12,336 bases of DNA from assembly GCA_018667995.1 (NCBI GenBank), contig JABIQT010000895.1:1-12336 (forward strand). The letters run 5' to 3'. Origin of the DNA: Candidatus Latescibacterota bacterium. Its GTDB lineage: Bacteria > JAAXHH01 > JABIQT01. The translations under genes were made by a program, and so were the position numbers. Shown in pieces: positions 1-7,870 of the stretch. The notes beneath the pieces were generated by a model. The model saw only the letters and a program-made list of their open reading frames with translations. It was not told the DNA's origin and searched no databases. Each line of letters starts with the position of its first letter. Positions within the stretch are counted from its first letter, which is position 1.

Positions 1-2
1 CA

Positions 3-1403
3 GGCAACACGACTGTAAATCTAGGTCGTACGGCAACGAGTGGTGCACTTTTCCACCCGCCGCCGGCGCCTCAGCTGTCTGTTTTCCCAACCAATACCGG
101 TACAGTTATGTTGGCTTGGAAGAACAATGCTGAGACGGCAATTGATCCTGGTACCGGTGCGGTTGATTTCGCAAAATACCGCGTCTACCGTTCCTCAGGT
201 TTCATCGATCAGTTCCCGAGCGCAACTGTCGCTCATCCTATTGGCTACAATAGTACCATTATTCCGCCAAGCATGGGTTTGAGTGACGCAGCTACAGCTA
301 TCACGGATGTAACAGATCCAACTGCTGCAGCTGTAAAACTGTCCCATCCATACGCGCGCTTCATTCAGGAAGGGCTCGTTATAGGTGCAGATTATAACAT
401 CGGCCAGGTCTTTGACTTTATCTCGGCTGATGTGAACAAATTTGCAGCACCTCTCTTCGCCGGTCCGTACGTACAGATCGCCGAATTTGGGGGTGGTGGT
501 ACAGATCAGACGAATACATTCGCCCCACCGGCCCTTGTGACGGTGCCGAACCCAATTGCAGTCGAAGATCGTTTTGCAGGATTTCTGGGAGACACTGTTG
601 ACACCGTCCCCAGTTCCCGTCAGATCGTAGACGTCAATACGGGTAACGCAGCAGTCACGGCCAAAGCTGTTACCTTCCCAGCAGCACGTTATGACACCTC
701 AGTCTTTGCGAACGTTGACGGCATTGCTGTCGATAACAGATTGGCTGGCGGTTCAGGCTACATGTGGGAAGATTCCTCGCCGCTTATCGGCTTCAACTAC
801 TGGTACTACGTTGCCGCAGTTGATAACGAAAGCGCCGAGCAGCTTGATTTCGATAGTGTTCTTCAGGATCCTACCGGTTCAACGCGGACACAGTTGTCGC
901 GTACAATCGCTGGCTTGGAGAGCTTCTATACGATGAATTCGAATGGAACAGACGGACGCTGGCACGGAACGTTTCCGTACCGCGGCCGCACTGTAGGTCC
1001 GGAAGTCCCGGGACAGGAAGTTGTGCCGACCACGTTGGTACGGAATACAGTACCATCTGATCCAAATGACTTCTTGAATCTCGTGACAGTAGCTCCGAAC
1101 CCATTCGTCTTCCAGGCGCAGTGGGATCTGGCCGTACCTGGTCAGCAGTCGGTTAAATTCTTCAATATGCCAGTACCATCCCGTATCACGATCTTTGATG
1201 CGGCTGGGCTACAGGTACGTCAGTTCAACGTCCCGGATGCAAGTGAAACCGTGACGATTGGCGGCGTAGCAAGTTGGGATTTGAAGAACAACAGTAACGT
1301 CCCCGTTTCTGGTGGACTTTACATCTGCGTGATTGAGGCAGAACTGCCTGCAGGGAGCGGTAAAACGTTCTCGAAGACCTTGAAACTCTACGTCCGGCGG
1401 TAA
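3..1403 (+). CDS. Secreted protein with fibronectin-III-like region and C-terminal Por/FlgD-like sorting domain (5' truncated)
   Basis: The frame is open from the left edge, so the true start lies outside the window; 466 residues are visible up to TAA. An ATG at 108 exists, but coding-like sequence continues upstream of it, so it is not the start. The visible part begins with a Pro-rich linker, then a fibronectin-III-like region: strand LAWKNN, then KYRVYRS, and much later YWYYVAAVDN (about residues 267-276 of the fragment), separated by a long insertion. The last 100 residues or so (APNPF ... WDLKNN ... VSGGLYICVIE ... KTLKLYVRR) have the layout of Por/T9SS type A or FlgD-like C-terminal domains, which in FCB bacteria direct proteins across the outer membrane or hold them at the surface. 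The next gene is a PorV/PorQ-like barrel, which fits. The substrate or role of the protein is unknown. The domain call is from pattern recognition only. Confidence 0.8.
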   Translation, partial: GNTTVNLGRTATSGALFHPPPAPQLSVFPTNTGTVMLAWKNNAETAIDPGTGAVDFAKYRVYRSSGFIDQFPSATVAHPIGYNSTIIPPSMGLSDAATAITDVTDPTAAAVKLSHPYARFIQEGLVIGADYNIGQVFDFISADVNKFAAPLFAGPYVQIAEFGGGGTDQTNTFAPPALVTVPNPIAVEDRFAGFLGDTVDTVPSSRQIVDVNTGNAAVTAKAVTFPAARYDTSVFANVDGIAVDNRLAGGSGYMWEDSSPLIGFNYWYYVAAVDNESAEQLDFDSVLQDPTGSTRTQLSRTIAGLESFYTMNSNGTDGRWHGTFPYRGRTVGPEVPGQEVVPTTLVRNTVPSDPNDFLNLVTVAPNPFVFQAQWDLAVPGQQSVKFFNMPVPSRITIFDAAGLQVRQFNVPDASETVTIGGVASWDLKNNSNVPVSGGLYICVIEAELPAGSGKTFSKTLKLYVRR

Positions 1404-1410
1404 ATCGGTT

Positions 1411-1442
1411 TGTTGTGCGCCCTGAATACGGGGCGCACAACA
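1411..1442 (+). other. Intercistronic perfect inverted repeat (12-bp stem, 8-nt loop)
   Basis: Arms TGTTGTGCGCCC (1411-1422) and GGGCGCACAACA (1431-1442) are exactly complementary around the loop TGAATACG. The hairpin starts 7 bases after the upstream stop codon and ends 13 bases before the Shine-Dalgarno sequence of the next gene. No U-run follows, so it is not a classical rho-independent terminator. It could protect the 3' end of the upstream message, act as a partial terminator between the cargo and barrel genes, or be a processing site. Confidence 0.75.
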
Positions 1443-1455
1443 ACTATATCGTTTC

Positions 1456-1461
1456 AGGAGG
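1456..1461 (+). promoter_or_regulatory. Consensus Shine-Dalgarno AGGAGG fixing the PorV-like start
   Basis: A full AGGAGG lies 8 bases before the ATG at 1470. It settles the start at 1470 and not the in-frame ATG at 1410, which would translate through the hairpin and give no signal peptide at the N-terminus. Confidence 0.85.
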
Positions 1462-1469
1462 TCGTACTG

Positions 1470-2456
1470 ATGAAATTGATTACCCGATGGAGCGTGATTG
1501 CCGCCCTACTAGTGACCTTAGTGGGTCAGGCACACGCCGTCGAGAAACGCGGAACCGTAGCTGCTAAGTTCCTGACACTGGATTCCAGTGCCAGGATGGC
1601 CGGTCTCGCATCCTCGGCATCATCTTTTACTGATATGGGCGCCTTCTCAACCCTGATTAATCAGGCTGCGATGGTGTTTATTCCAGGCCGCGGCGCTGTA
1701 GCTGTCACATATGCGAAGTATTTCGCAGATATGACACTCTTCAGTGGCGGTGTTGTTTGGAACATGGGAGACAATGGCGCGATTGGTTTCGGATTTCACT
1801 CGTTACTTTCGGGTGATATTCCGTTCTCAACGGCTACGGCTCCAACCAATGGCCTTCGTGCGTCGGCCGGTCTCGCTAATTTTACGGTGACCGATCTGGC
1901 TATCGGACCAAGCTATGCACGTCGCTTGACCGATGCATTTTCCGTTGGTGGTTCTGTTAAATACGTGTCCGAGGGTACAAGTGGTGCCGGCACATTGGAT
2001 GAGACGATTACAACCGTCGCATTCGATATGGGTACCATCTATACCACCGATTGGCACAAATTCCGTATTGGCGCAAGTTTCCAGAATTTCGGACCTGATC
2101 TTCGTTTCATCGCTGATTCGAATATCAAACAATCACTGCCCACGACCTTCCGTATCGGCTTTGCCGGCGAACCAGCCACATTGCCAATGGGAAGCGTAAT
2201 GCTCAGTGCTGAAATTTGGAAGCTCCGGGAGTTCGACAGTGTGTTGAACGTCGGCGCTGAATACTGGGTAAACGAATACGTTGCTGGCCGTGTAGGCTGG
2301 AGAGCAGGTTACAGTGGAACGGAAGATGAAGGAGTCTCCGCTGGTGCCGGCTTTAAGTTCGAGCAAGGAAGCTACCGTGTCGCATTAGATTATGCGTATA
2401 CGCAGTTCGATTTGCTTGATAACATCCATCGTGTCTCAGTTGGAATCGGCTTCTAA
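1470..2456 (+). CDS. PorV/PorQ-family outer-membrane beta-barrel protein
   Basis: 328 residues. An N-terminal signal peptide (MKLITRW, hydrophobic stretch, cleavage after GQAHA near residue 23) is followed by the mature start VEKRGTVAAKFLTLDSSARM. That matches the family pattern of a Gly-Thr start, a FL-x-hydrophobic segment and an SARMAG-type motif; the position usually reading NPA is here NQAAM. The rest alternates aromatic and small residues as expected for beta-strands and ends in GIGF, a barrel-like C-terminus. PorV/PorQ relatives are outer-membrane proteins; in type IX secretion PorV carries cargo to the surface attachment complex, but many paralogues in FCB genomes have no assigned role. 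It directly follows a gene whose product ends in a sorting-type domain, so a cargo-partner relation is plausible but inferred. A strong terminator follows. Confidence 0.78.
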   Translation: MKLITRWSVIAALLVTLVGQAHAVEKRGTVAAKFLTLDSSARMAGLASSASSFTDMGAFSTLINQAAMVFIPGRGAVAVTYAKYFADMTLFSGGVVWNMGDNGAIGFGFHSLLSGDIPFSTATAPTNGLRASAGLANFTVTDLAIGPSYARRLTDAFSVGGSVKYVSEGTSGAGTLDETITTVAFDMGTIYTTDWHKFRIGASFQNFGPDLRFIADSNIKQSLPTTFRIGFAGEPATLPMGSVMLSAEIWKLREFDSVLNVGAEYWVNEYVAGRVGWRAGYSGTEDEGVSAGAGFKFEQGSYRVALDYAYTQFDLLDNIHRVSVGIGF

Positions 2457-2518
2457 TCAGTGGTCCATTGAGAAAAGATGTATGCGAAGATACAACGTAA
2501 TTCGTGTTTAGTGTGAAG

Positions 2519-2567
2519 AGAGAGGGTCTCTCCGGTAAGCCCCGGAGAGACCCTCTCTTTGTTTTTT
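2519..2567 (+). terminator. Strong rho-independent terminator after the PorV-like gene
   Basis: A 17-bp perfect stem pairs 2519-2535 (AGAGAGGGTCTCTCCGG) with 2542-2558 around a 6-base loop. It continues into TTTG and then six T residues (2562-2567). It ends the left transcription unit and implies that the cytochrome operon, starting 60 bases further on, has its own promoter within roughly 2568-2627. I could not identify convincing -35/-10 boxes there. Confidence 0.93.
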
Positions 2568-2627
2568 GATAGCTATAGGTCCGCAGTGCGCAATTGTTAT
2601 CAGCATAACGAAATGAACGGTGGAAAG

Positions 2628-4508
2628 ATGATAAGCACAGTAAAATCAATAATCGTTACGTCTGTTTTGCTGGTAGTGATCGCAATAGCAGGAAGCGCCA
2701 TCGCCGTTGAAGTCGACGGTGTGGTTACCGATGGCCGAACACCGATAGACGGAGCACGTGTCCGTGTCCACGGTCAGATCGATTTTACCGTAACGGATTC
2801 AGAAGGACGATTCAGCCTGTCATCACCAGTGGACGCACTCGGAGCAGTAGTTGTTACTGCCGGAAAGATGGGTTGGATAAACGGTGGCGTAAAGATCACA
2901 GCCTCAACCTCATTCACAACTATAGTTCTTGAAAAGCTCCCTGACGATGATGATCCCGATTACGAGTTTATTACACCACATAAATCTCTCGTGGATTTAC
3001 GACACAATGAACCCAAGCTGAATTCACTCCGTGTCAAATCACACGCCAAATTCAAGGAAAGCTGCAATCTTTGTCACTTTGAACCGACCTGCTACCTTTG
3101 CCACCGGGATATCTATAATCAATGGAGTCAATCCCACCACGCGCAGGCCGTAACCAATCCCTGGTTACAGGACATGTACAATGGGACAGATGCAGAGGGT
3201 AACGAAAATGTGGGTCCCGGATTTCGAATCGACTTTCCTGATGAGGAGGGAGAATGTGCCGATTGTCACGCACCTACCGCCGCGCTGAAAGCACCCGGGA
3301 AAACTGATTTGAAGGTTGTGTATAATCGAGGAATCGTAGCCTATCCCATTGAAATCGGGTATAAGTCATTCGAACAGAAAGAACGGGAACGACAAGCAGG
3401 TAGCGTTGACGCCACAGGCATACATTGCGATTTTTGTCACAAAATCAAGAATGTCGAAGTCAACGATCGGGCTGGTGTCAACGGCGCGATTGAAATGCAC
3501 CGCTTAACGCTTAAAGACGAAAAACGTGAAGCCGAAGGTCGTTTGCCGATGATATTCGCATACGGACCGTACGACGACGTCATCAATTTTTCACCCGTAT
3601 CAAATGCGGCCGTTACTTCGCCAATGGTGGCCAGTTACAATCCCATATATACTCAGAGCGAATACTGTTCCTCCTGTCATCAGCATCAAAACGAATTCGG
3701 AATGCCCTTCATGGATACTTATCGTGAATGGGAGGCAAGCGTATACAATGAGGCTGGGATAGAATGCCAGAGTTGCCATATGAAACCGGATTATGACCTG
3801 GGACGTGGCACTTTTGTCAATGGAGATGCTGAGAAATTCTGGACGCCAGTGGAGGCGCGTGATCTATCAACCGTCAAACGGCATGATTTCCTCGGTGGTG
3901 CAGAAGAAATGGTCAAGAACTCAGCGACGTTGGCCATATCGGCTGTGGCTGATACTTCCGGCATCTCGGTTGATATCTCTATAAAGAATGTCAGTGCCGG
4001 CCATCATCTCCCTTCCGGTATTACACTGCGAAACATGTTGTTACTGGTTACGGCAACTGACGCAACCGGTGATACGCTTGCCTATACAGGTTCTGAGCGT
4101 GTACCTGACTATGGTGGAATAGGAGCGATGGAGGACGGTAACTATGCAGGATATCCTGGTCGGGGCTTCGCCCTGATATTTGGCGATGATGAAGGGAATG
4201 AACAGGTCATGGACTGGCAAGCAACCCGCATCGTATCAGACACTCGAATTCCTGCGAAAGAAGTCGACCAGTCTGCATATCGTTTTGTATTGTCAAATCC
4301 CAACCAACCCATAAGCATACATACAAAGCTGATATATAGAAGAGCGTTCAAAGAGCTTGCCGATGAAAAGAAATGGGAGCTCATTGATATTACAGTGGCC
4401 GAAGATACGACAGAGATCGATCCCTCGTTACGGTTGAGCAAAAATACCCCGTCCGTGAGATTAAGTCTTGAGGCCCGTTTCAAACAATTGCTTGCGGCCT
4501 TACTCTAA
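2628..4508 (+). CDS. Secreted hexaheme c-type cytochrome with N-terminal carboxypeptidase-regulatory-like domain (cytochrome c554-like)
   Basis: 626 residues from the ATG at 2628. This start puts the signal peptide (MISTVKS plus hydrophobic run, cleavage near AIA26) at the N-terminus and has a purine-rich GGTGGA just before it; in-frame ATGs at 2559 (overlapping the terminator) and 2613 fit worse. Residues from about 27 to 105 form a carboxypeptidase-regulatory-like beta-sandwich (VDGVVTDG ... GARVRVHG ... TDSEGRFSL). Six heme-binding CxxCH motifs follow: C146-H150, C155-H159, C210-H214, C267-H271, C347-H351 and C380-H384. The contexts QWSQSHH and REWEASVYNEAGIECQSCHM resemble multiheme cytochromes of the c554 family. 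The C-terminal part has GHHLPSG (458-464) followed by a beta-rich domain, a tail often seen in this group. Expected role: electron transfer in the periplasm or at the surface. Hemes would be attached by a cytochrome c maturation system not encoded here. First gene of a five-gene operon. The electron partner is unknown. Confidence 0.88.
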   Translation: MISTVKSIIVTSVLLVVIAIAGSAIAVEVDGVVTDGRTPIDGARVRVHGQIDFTVTDSEGRFSLSSPVDALGAVVVTAGKMGWINGGVKITASTSFTTIVLEKLPDDDDPDYEFITPHKSLVDLRHNEPKLNSLRVKSHAKFKESCNLCHFEPTCYLCHRDIYNQWSQSHHAQAVTNPWLQDMYNGTDAEGNENVGPGFRIDFPDEEGECADCHAPTAALKAPGKTDLKVVYNRGIVAYPIEIGYKSFEQKERERQAGSVDATGIHCDFCHKIKNVEVNDRAGVNGAIEMHRLTLKDEKREAEGRLPMIFAYGPYDDVINFSPVSNAAVTSPMVASYNPIYTQSEYCSSCHQHQNEFGMPFMDTYREWEASVYNEAGIECQSCHMKPDYDLGRGTFVNGDAEKFWTPVEARDLSTVKRHDFLGGAEEMVKNSATLAISAVADTSGISVDISIKNVSAGHHLPSGITLRNMLLLVTATDATGDTLAYTGSERVPDYGGIGAMEDGNYAGYPGRGFALIFGDDEGNEQVMDWQATRIVSDTRIPAKEVDQSAYRFVLSNPNQPISIHTKLIYRRAFKELADEKKWELIDITVAEDTTEIDPSLRLSKNTPSVRLSLEARFKQLLAALL

Positions 4509-4526
4509 ACCAGACGAGCACTACTC

Positions 4527-6137
4527 ATGCGATACTTCATACTCTTATGCCTCCTCATCTCTATCTTTCTGCTCGAGGACACTGGTATTTTCATGTCCAA
4601 CCGTTCTCTCAGCCAAGCTAATCCAGAGCTCGAGCTCAATCCTGAAGATCGAGAGCGCCTCACGCGGGATGTATTTTATTTCAGGCAGCTGATCGATGAG
4701 AATCCGACGAATCCAGATCATTTCTTCAATCTGGGATTAGCTGCCTTGAATCTCGGCAAATACGATACGGCGGCAGCCGCATTTCAAGTAGTAATTGAAT
4801 TGCGATCAGAAGATGGTGAGGCCCATTACAACCTCGGCGTTATTCATACCAGGCAAGAGAAATACACCGAAGCGGCACTGGCATTCGAAGCCTCCACCAG
4901 ACTTCAGCCTGCTGATGCGAGATCCTATTACAATTTGGGATTGACGTACCAACAGCTCAATCGTTTCGTCGATTCGGTAAAATCATTGGCGAGAGCCGTT
5001 GAACTGGAAGAAGCGAACCCACGATATCAGTTTATGAGAGGGCGGACCGAAGAGAAACTTGGGGCCTACGATCAGGCTATTGCATCATACGCCAACGCGG
5101 CAGCGCTGGAACCAGCCAATCCTGATCCAGAACACGCCAAAGGCGTAGTCTTGGCCAGAATTCAACGCTACGAAGAGGCCAAGAGTTCTTTTCTTACTAC
5201 GTTGAGAATTGAACCGCGATATCCGGATGCCCACTATCAGTTAGGCTTGATCGCATTAACCGAAGGCGACATAGAAGAAGCCATCGCACAGCATCGAAGC
5301 GCACTTCGCATCAACCGCAACCACCGCCAGGCCCAATCCGGTCTTGGCCTCGCCCTTGCGAGAAGTGGCGAAATACAGGAATCGGTTGGTACCTACGAAG
5401 AGGCCGTAGAAGCCGCGCCCGAAGAGCCGTCCCTACACTACAGTCTTGGTATGGCCTACCTTCAGCGTCAACAGTATGAGGATGCGGAAAAAGCGCTTAC
5501 TCGAGCCATAGCACTTGACCCAGCTTACAGTGAGGCCTACTACGCTTTGGCCAACACGTTTACGGCACAAGGCAAAAACGAACAGGCTGAGGCCCAGGGA
5601 AGGATCTTTACCCGTCTGAGCGCGATCGAAAAGGAATTGACACAGGCATCCGATATGGTGAGACGATATCCTGATCGTGCAGAATCTCATTACAGTTTGG
5701 CGACAGTTAACGCAAAACTCGGAAAATACGAAACAGCAGTAGATGAATTCCGGATTGCCTCACAGTTGTCTCCAAATTTCGCACCTGCCCAGAATAATCT
5801 GGGTGTGGTACTTGTGGAGCTAGGAGAATTTTACGAAGCGAGAGACGCCTACCGCCAGGCCATTGAACTGGACCCGAAGTTCACCGATGCCTACACAAAT
5901 CTTGCTTGGCTGTACGCAGAATACGGGGAAGATTTGGATCGGGCTCTCGAACTCGCGGAGACAGCTATCAATCTATCCAAGGATACAGTAACACTAGAAA
6001 CTCTGGCCATGGTTCAAAATGCCAGAAAGGAATACTCTAGAGCAGACCGTACGATGGTGGCTGCACTTGAAACCGACAAAGAAAACGCGCTGTTAAGACA
6101 GCGGTGGGAAACCATGAAAACGAAAAGAGATAATTAG
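4527..6137 (+). CDS. Tetratricopeptide-repeat protein with N-terminal signal or anchor
   Basis: 536 residues. A short hydrophobic N-terminus (MRYFILLCLLISIFLL) could be a signal peptide, perhaps cleaved near SLSQA31, or a membrane anchor. From about residue 63 to 520 the protein is built of roughly 12-13 TPR units of 34 residues, for example at 63-96, 97-130, 131-164, 233-266, 301-334, 384-417 and 418-451, with typical endings such as AIELDP. A helical break near 361-382 divides the array into a block of about nine repeats and one of about three or four. TPR superhelices bind peptides or scaffold complexes, so here it probably organises the exported operon partners. The start lies 18 bases after the cytochrome stop. 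An in-frame ATG at 4593 would remove the hydrophobic segment and make the protein cytoplasmic; I prefer 4527 because the neighbours are exported, though neither start has a strong ribosome-binding site. Confidence 0.88.
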   Translation: MRYFILLCLLISIFLLEDTGIFMSNRSLSQANPELELNPEDRERLTRDVFYFRQLIDENPTNPDHFFNLGLAALNLGKYDTAAAAFQVVIELRSEDGEAHYNLGVIHTRQEKYTEAALAFEASTRLQPADARSYYNLGLTYQQLNRFVDSVKSLARAVELEEANPRYQFMRGRTEEKLGAYDQAIASYANAAALEPANPDPEHAKGVVLARIQRYEEAKSSFLTTLRIEPRYPDAHYQLGLIALTEGDIEEAIAQHRSALRINRNHRQAQSGLGLALARSGEIQESVGTYEEAVEAAPEEPSLHYSLGMAYLQRQQYEDAEKALTRAIALDPAYSEAYYALANTFTAQGKNEQAEAQGRIFTRLSAIEKELTQASDMVRRYPDRAESHYSLATVNAKLGKYETAVDEFRIASQLSPNFAPAQNNLGVVLVELGEFYEARDAYRQAIELDPKFTDAYTNLAWLYAEYGEDLDRALELAETAINLSKDTVTLETLAMVQNARKEYSRADRTMVAALETDKENALLRQRWETMKTKRDN

Positions 6138-6138
6138 A

Positions 6139-7311
6139 ATGCCCGGACTCACAGAACCCGCCAAGCAATTGAAGACGCTCACTCTCATCCTCACGTTAAC
6201 CGGCCTACTGGCAATGACCGCCTGCTCCGGGACAGACACACAATCCGATGGCATGTGGCGCGGCCGCATAGAAATCGAAAAAGGTGTGGAGAGGATCTAC
6301 AATGACTGGCCCATCAAACATCACCCGGACAGCCTGTTACAGATCAATTTCATCGAAGACTTGGTGATATCCGGTCAATCAGAGAATACAGAGAGCGCTT
6401 TCCCTCAGGCCTATGGAATAGCAACTGGTCCCAACAATGAAATCTACATCGCAGATGCCCTCAATAGCCGGGTGCTAAAATTCAATGAACAGGGAGAATT
6501 TGTAGCCAGCATAGGCTCCAAGGGGCATACACCTCTCCAGTTCCAGGAGCCGGTGGACATAGCTGTAGATGCCGAGGGTAAACTGTACGTGGTGGATTAC
6601 CAAATCCAGCGGGTTACCATATTCACACCGGACTTGCAGCTTCACGACATATTTCAGGTACAAGTGCGACAACCGCGAAGAATCCGTGTAGACGCGGAAG
6701 GTAAGATTCTCATCTTCGCGATTACTCAGCACGATTTGATCTACAAGTATGAAACCGATGGTTCGTTTATAGAATCATTCTATGACCCGCTTGAGTCCGT
6801 CCGCATCATGGGCGACTTGGATCAACTCATAGCATATTCCGATGCCGGTATCGCGACTACGGATGATGGCTACGTCTTCATCTCGGCCAGACATCCATAC
6901 AGAATCAGAAAATATGACCGTGTGTCAGGTCTCAACTTAGAATTCAGCCGAACCACTCCATTTGATCTATCGATGATAGATATGGGACTAGCGAGTGAAG
7001 AAGGTGTTACACCCGTTGGTCAGTCTGGCACTCTGGCTGTGCTGCCCGACGGACGGATTATGAATGTCCTTCAATACCAGGAGTTTACCGTAGATGGCTA
7101 CAACAGCCTCGGCAGACCGCAGCTAAAATTAACGAAAATGGACAGGTGGGTGGACCTATTCACCGCCGATGGGAAATGGGAGTTGTCCTCAAAGATTGAT
7201 GTGCCTGGATTCCCGGTACACACCGACAAAAAGGGCCGGGTCTATTTCAATGTGTTGAGTCCGCCGGGCATAGTGCGTTACACGCCAGAGTTTCCCGCGG
7301 GGGCAGAATAG
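6139..7311 (+). CDS. 6-bladed/NHL-type beta-propeller lipoprotein
   Basis: 390 residues. The N-terminus has a hydrophobic stretch ending LAMTAC29, a slightly atypical lipobox (Met at -3), so Cys29 is probably lipidated. The segment WRGRIEIEKGVERIYND (about 40-56) is typical of the region before the blades in the 6-bladed beta-propeller family. Blade-like repeats are clear: AYGIATGPNNEIYIADALNS, then RVLKFNEQGEFVASIGSKG, and PVDIAVDAEGKLYVVDYQIQ, with weaker ones through to KKGRVYFNVLSPPGIVRYTP at the end. NHL propellers are binding platforms without a common catalytic residue. The start codon lies one base after the stop of the TPR gene, indicating coupled translation. The ligand is unknown; a scaffold or docking role in the cytochrome assembly is inferred from context only. 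Confidence 0.85.
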   Translation: MPGLTEPAKQLKTLTLILTLTGLLAMTACSGTDTQSDGMWRGRIEIEKGVERIYNDWPIKHHPDSLLQINFIEDLVISGQSENTESAFPQAYGIATGPNNEIYIADALNSRVLKFNEQGEFVASIGSKGHTPLQFQEPVDIAVDAEGKLYVVDYQIQRVTIFTPDLQLHDIFQVQVRQPRRIRVDAEGKILIFAITQHDLIYKYETDGSFIESFYDPLESVRIMGDLDQLIAYSDAGIATTDDGYVFISARHPYRIRKYDRVSGLNLEFSRTTPFDLSMIDMGLASEEGVTPVGQSGTLAVLPDGRIMNVLQYQEFTVDGYNSLGRPQLKLTKMDRWVDLFTADGKWELSSKIDVPGFPVHTDKKGRVYFNVLSPPGIVRYTPEFPAGAE

Positions 7312-7850
7312 TGCGGATCTGGCTAGTTCTTGCTTTATGTGTCGTTCCTCTTCTATCATGCCAGCAGGAGATTCAGGACCCACCAGTGATTGGTGGTGTA
7401 TTTGTAGGCTACGATTATTCCGAAACACCCGTAGTAAATGAGGATGTGGAGATCGGTTCTGGCTATAGCCTGAAGTTTCGGGCATATGATCTCGGTGGCA
7501 ACGCCCGATTGATTGTTTATGCTGAAAAAGCAAATTCAGGCGGATACTACAATGGCATTATTCGAATAGGTATTCAGGATCCAGACGGGAATGCCTTCAC
7601 ATTCTATAGAAACCATGACGCCGAGGCCGTTGATGCACCCGTCATGTGGAAGCCAAGAACGGTCGGCATCCACAAGGTAACAATCAACTTGCAGGTCTTC
7701 GGTACTAATGAAAAACAGGCTTCTTTTGAAGTACCGTTCGTCCGTCAACCCGTCTCACTGGCCTTGATTGGCGGTATCGCCGTTGCACTCATCATAGTAA
7801 TCGGAATAATCGGGATGACCATCCGCAGACGTAACCGCTCATCCCAATAG
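7311..7850 (+). CDS. Small putative lipoprotein with Ig-like core and C-terminal transmembrane helix, unknown function
   Basis: 179 residues from a GTG start that shares its first base with the preceding TAG stop (TAGTG), strongly suggesting translational coupling. The N-terminus MRIWLVLALCVVPLLSC17 has a good lipobox (LLSC). Residues from about 25 to 145 are beta-rich: SGYSLKFRAYDLGG, RIGIQDPDGNAFTFYRN, a Trp-Lys-Pro segment, then GIHKVTINLQVFG. This strand pattern recalls Ig-like domains of the FixH/YtkA sort, but I do not claim homology. Residues of about 148-170 form a clear membrane helix, followed by IRRRNRSSQ, a positive tail expected to stay in the cytoplasm. If both signals are used, the beta domain sits in the periplasm, held to the inner membrane at both ends; if signal peptidase I acts instead, it is a type I membrane protein. 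It could be the inner-membrane anchor of the operon's complex. Tandem stops TAG TAG end it. Confidence 0.8.
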   Translation: MRIWLVLALCVVPLLSCQQEIQDPPVIGGVFVGYDYSETPVVNEDVEIGSGYSLKFRAYDLGGNARLIVYAEKANSGGYYNGIIRIGIQDPDGNAFTFYRNHDAEAVDAPVMWKPRTVGIHKVTINLQVFGTNEKQASFEVPFVRQPVSLALIGGIAVALIIVIGIIGMTIRRRNRSSQ

Positions 7851-7870
7851 TAGTCTCAAGGTTTTCATGC

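Noticed and set aside
1410-1469. Upstream in-frame ATG at 1410 as the start of the PorV-like gene
   Set aside because: It would translate through the hairpin and the Shine-Dalgarno sequence and bury the signal peptide; the ATG at 1470 has a perfect AGGAGG.
2596-2609. Dyad GTTAT-CAGC-ATAAC upstream of the cytochrome gene as an operator
   Set aside because: Five-base arms are too short to stand out from chance, and no regulator is encoded nearby.
2559-2627. In-frame ATGs at 2559 and 2613 as starts of the cytochrome gene
   Set aside because: The first lies within the terminator and the second has no good ribosome-binding site; only 2628 puts the signal peptide at the N-terminus.
4142-4483. Minus-strand open frame of 113 codons inside the cytochrome gene
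   Set aside because: It is antisense to a clearly coding region, with low-complexity Ser-rich composition and no recognisable domain.
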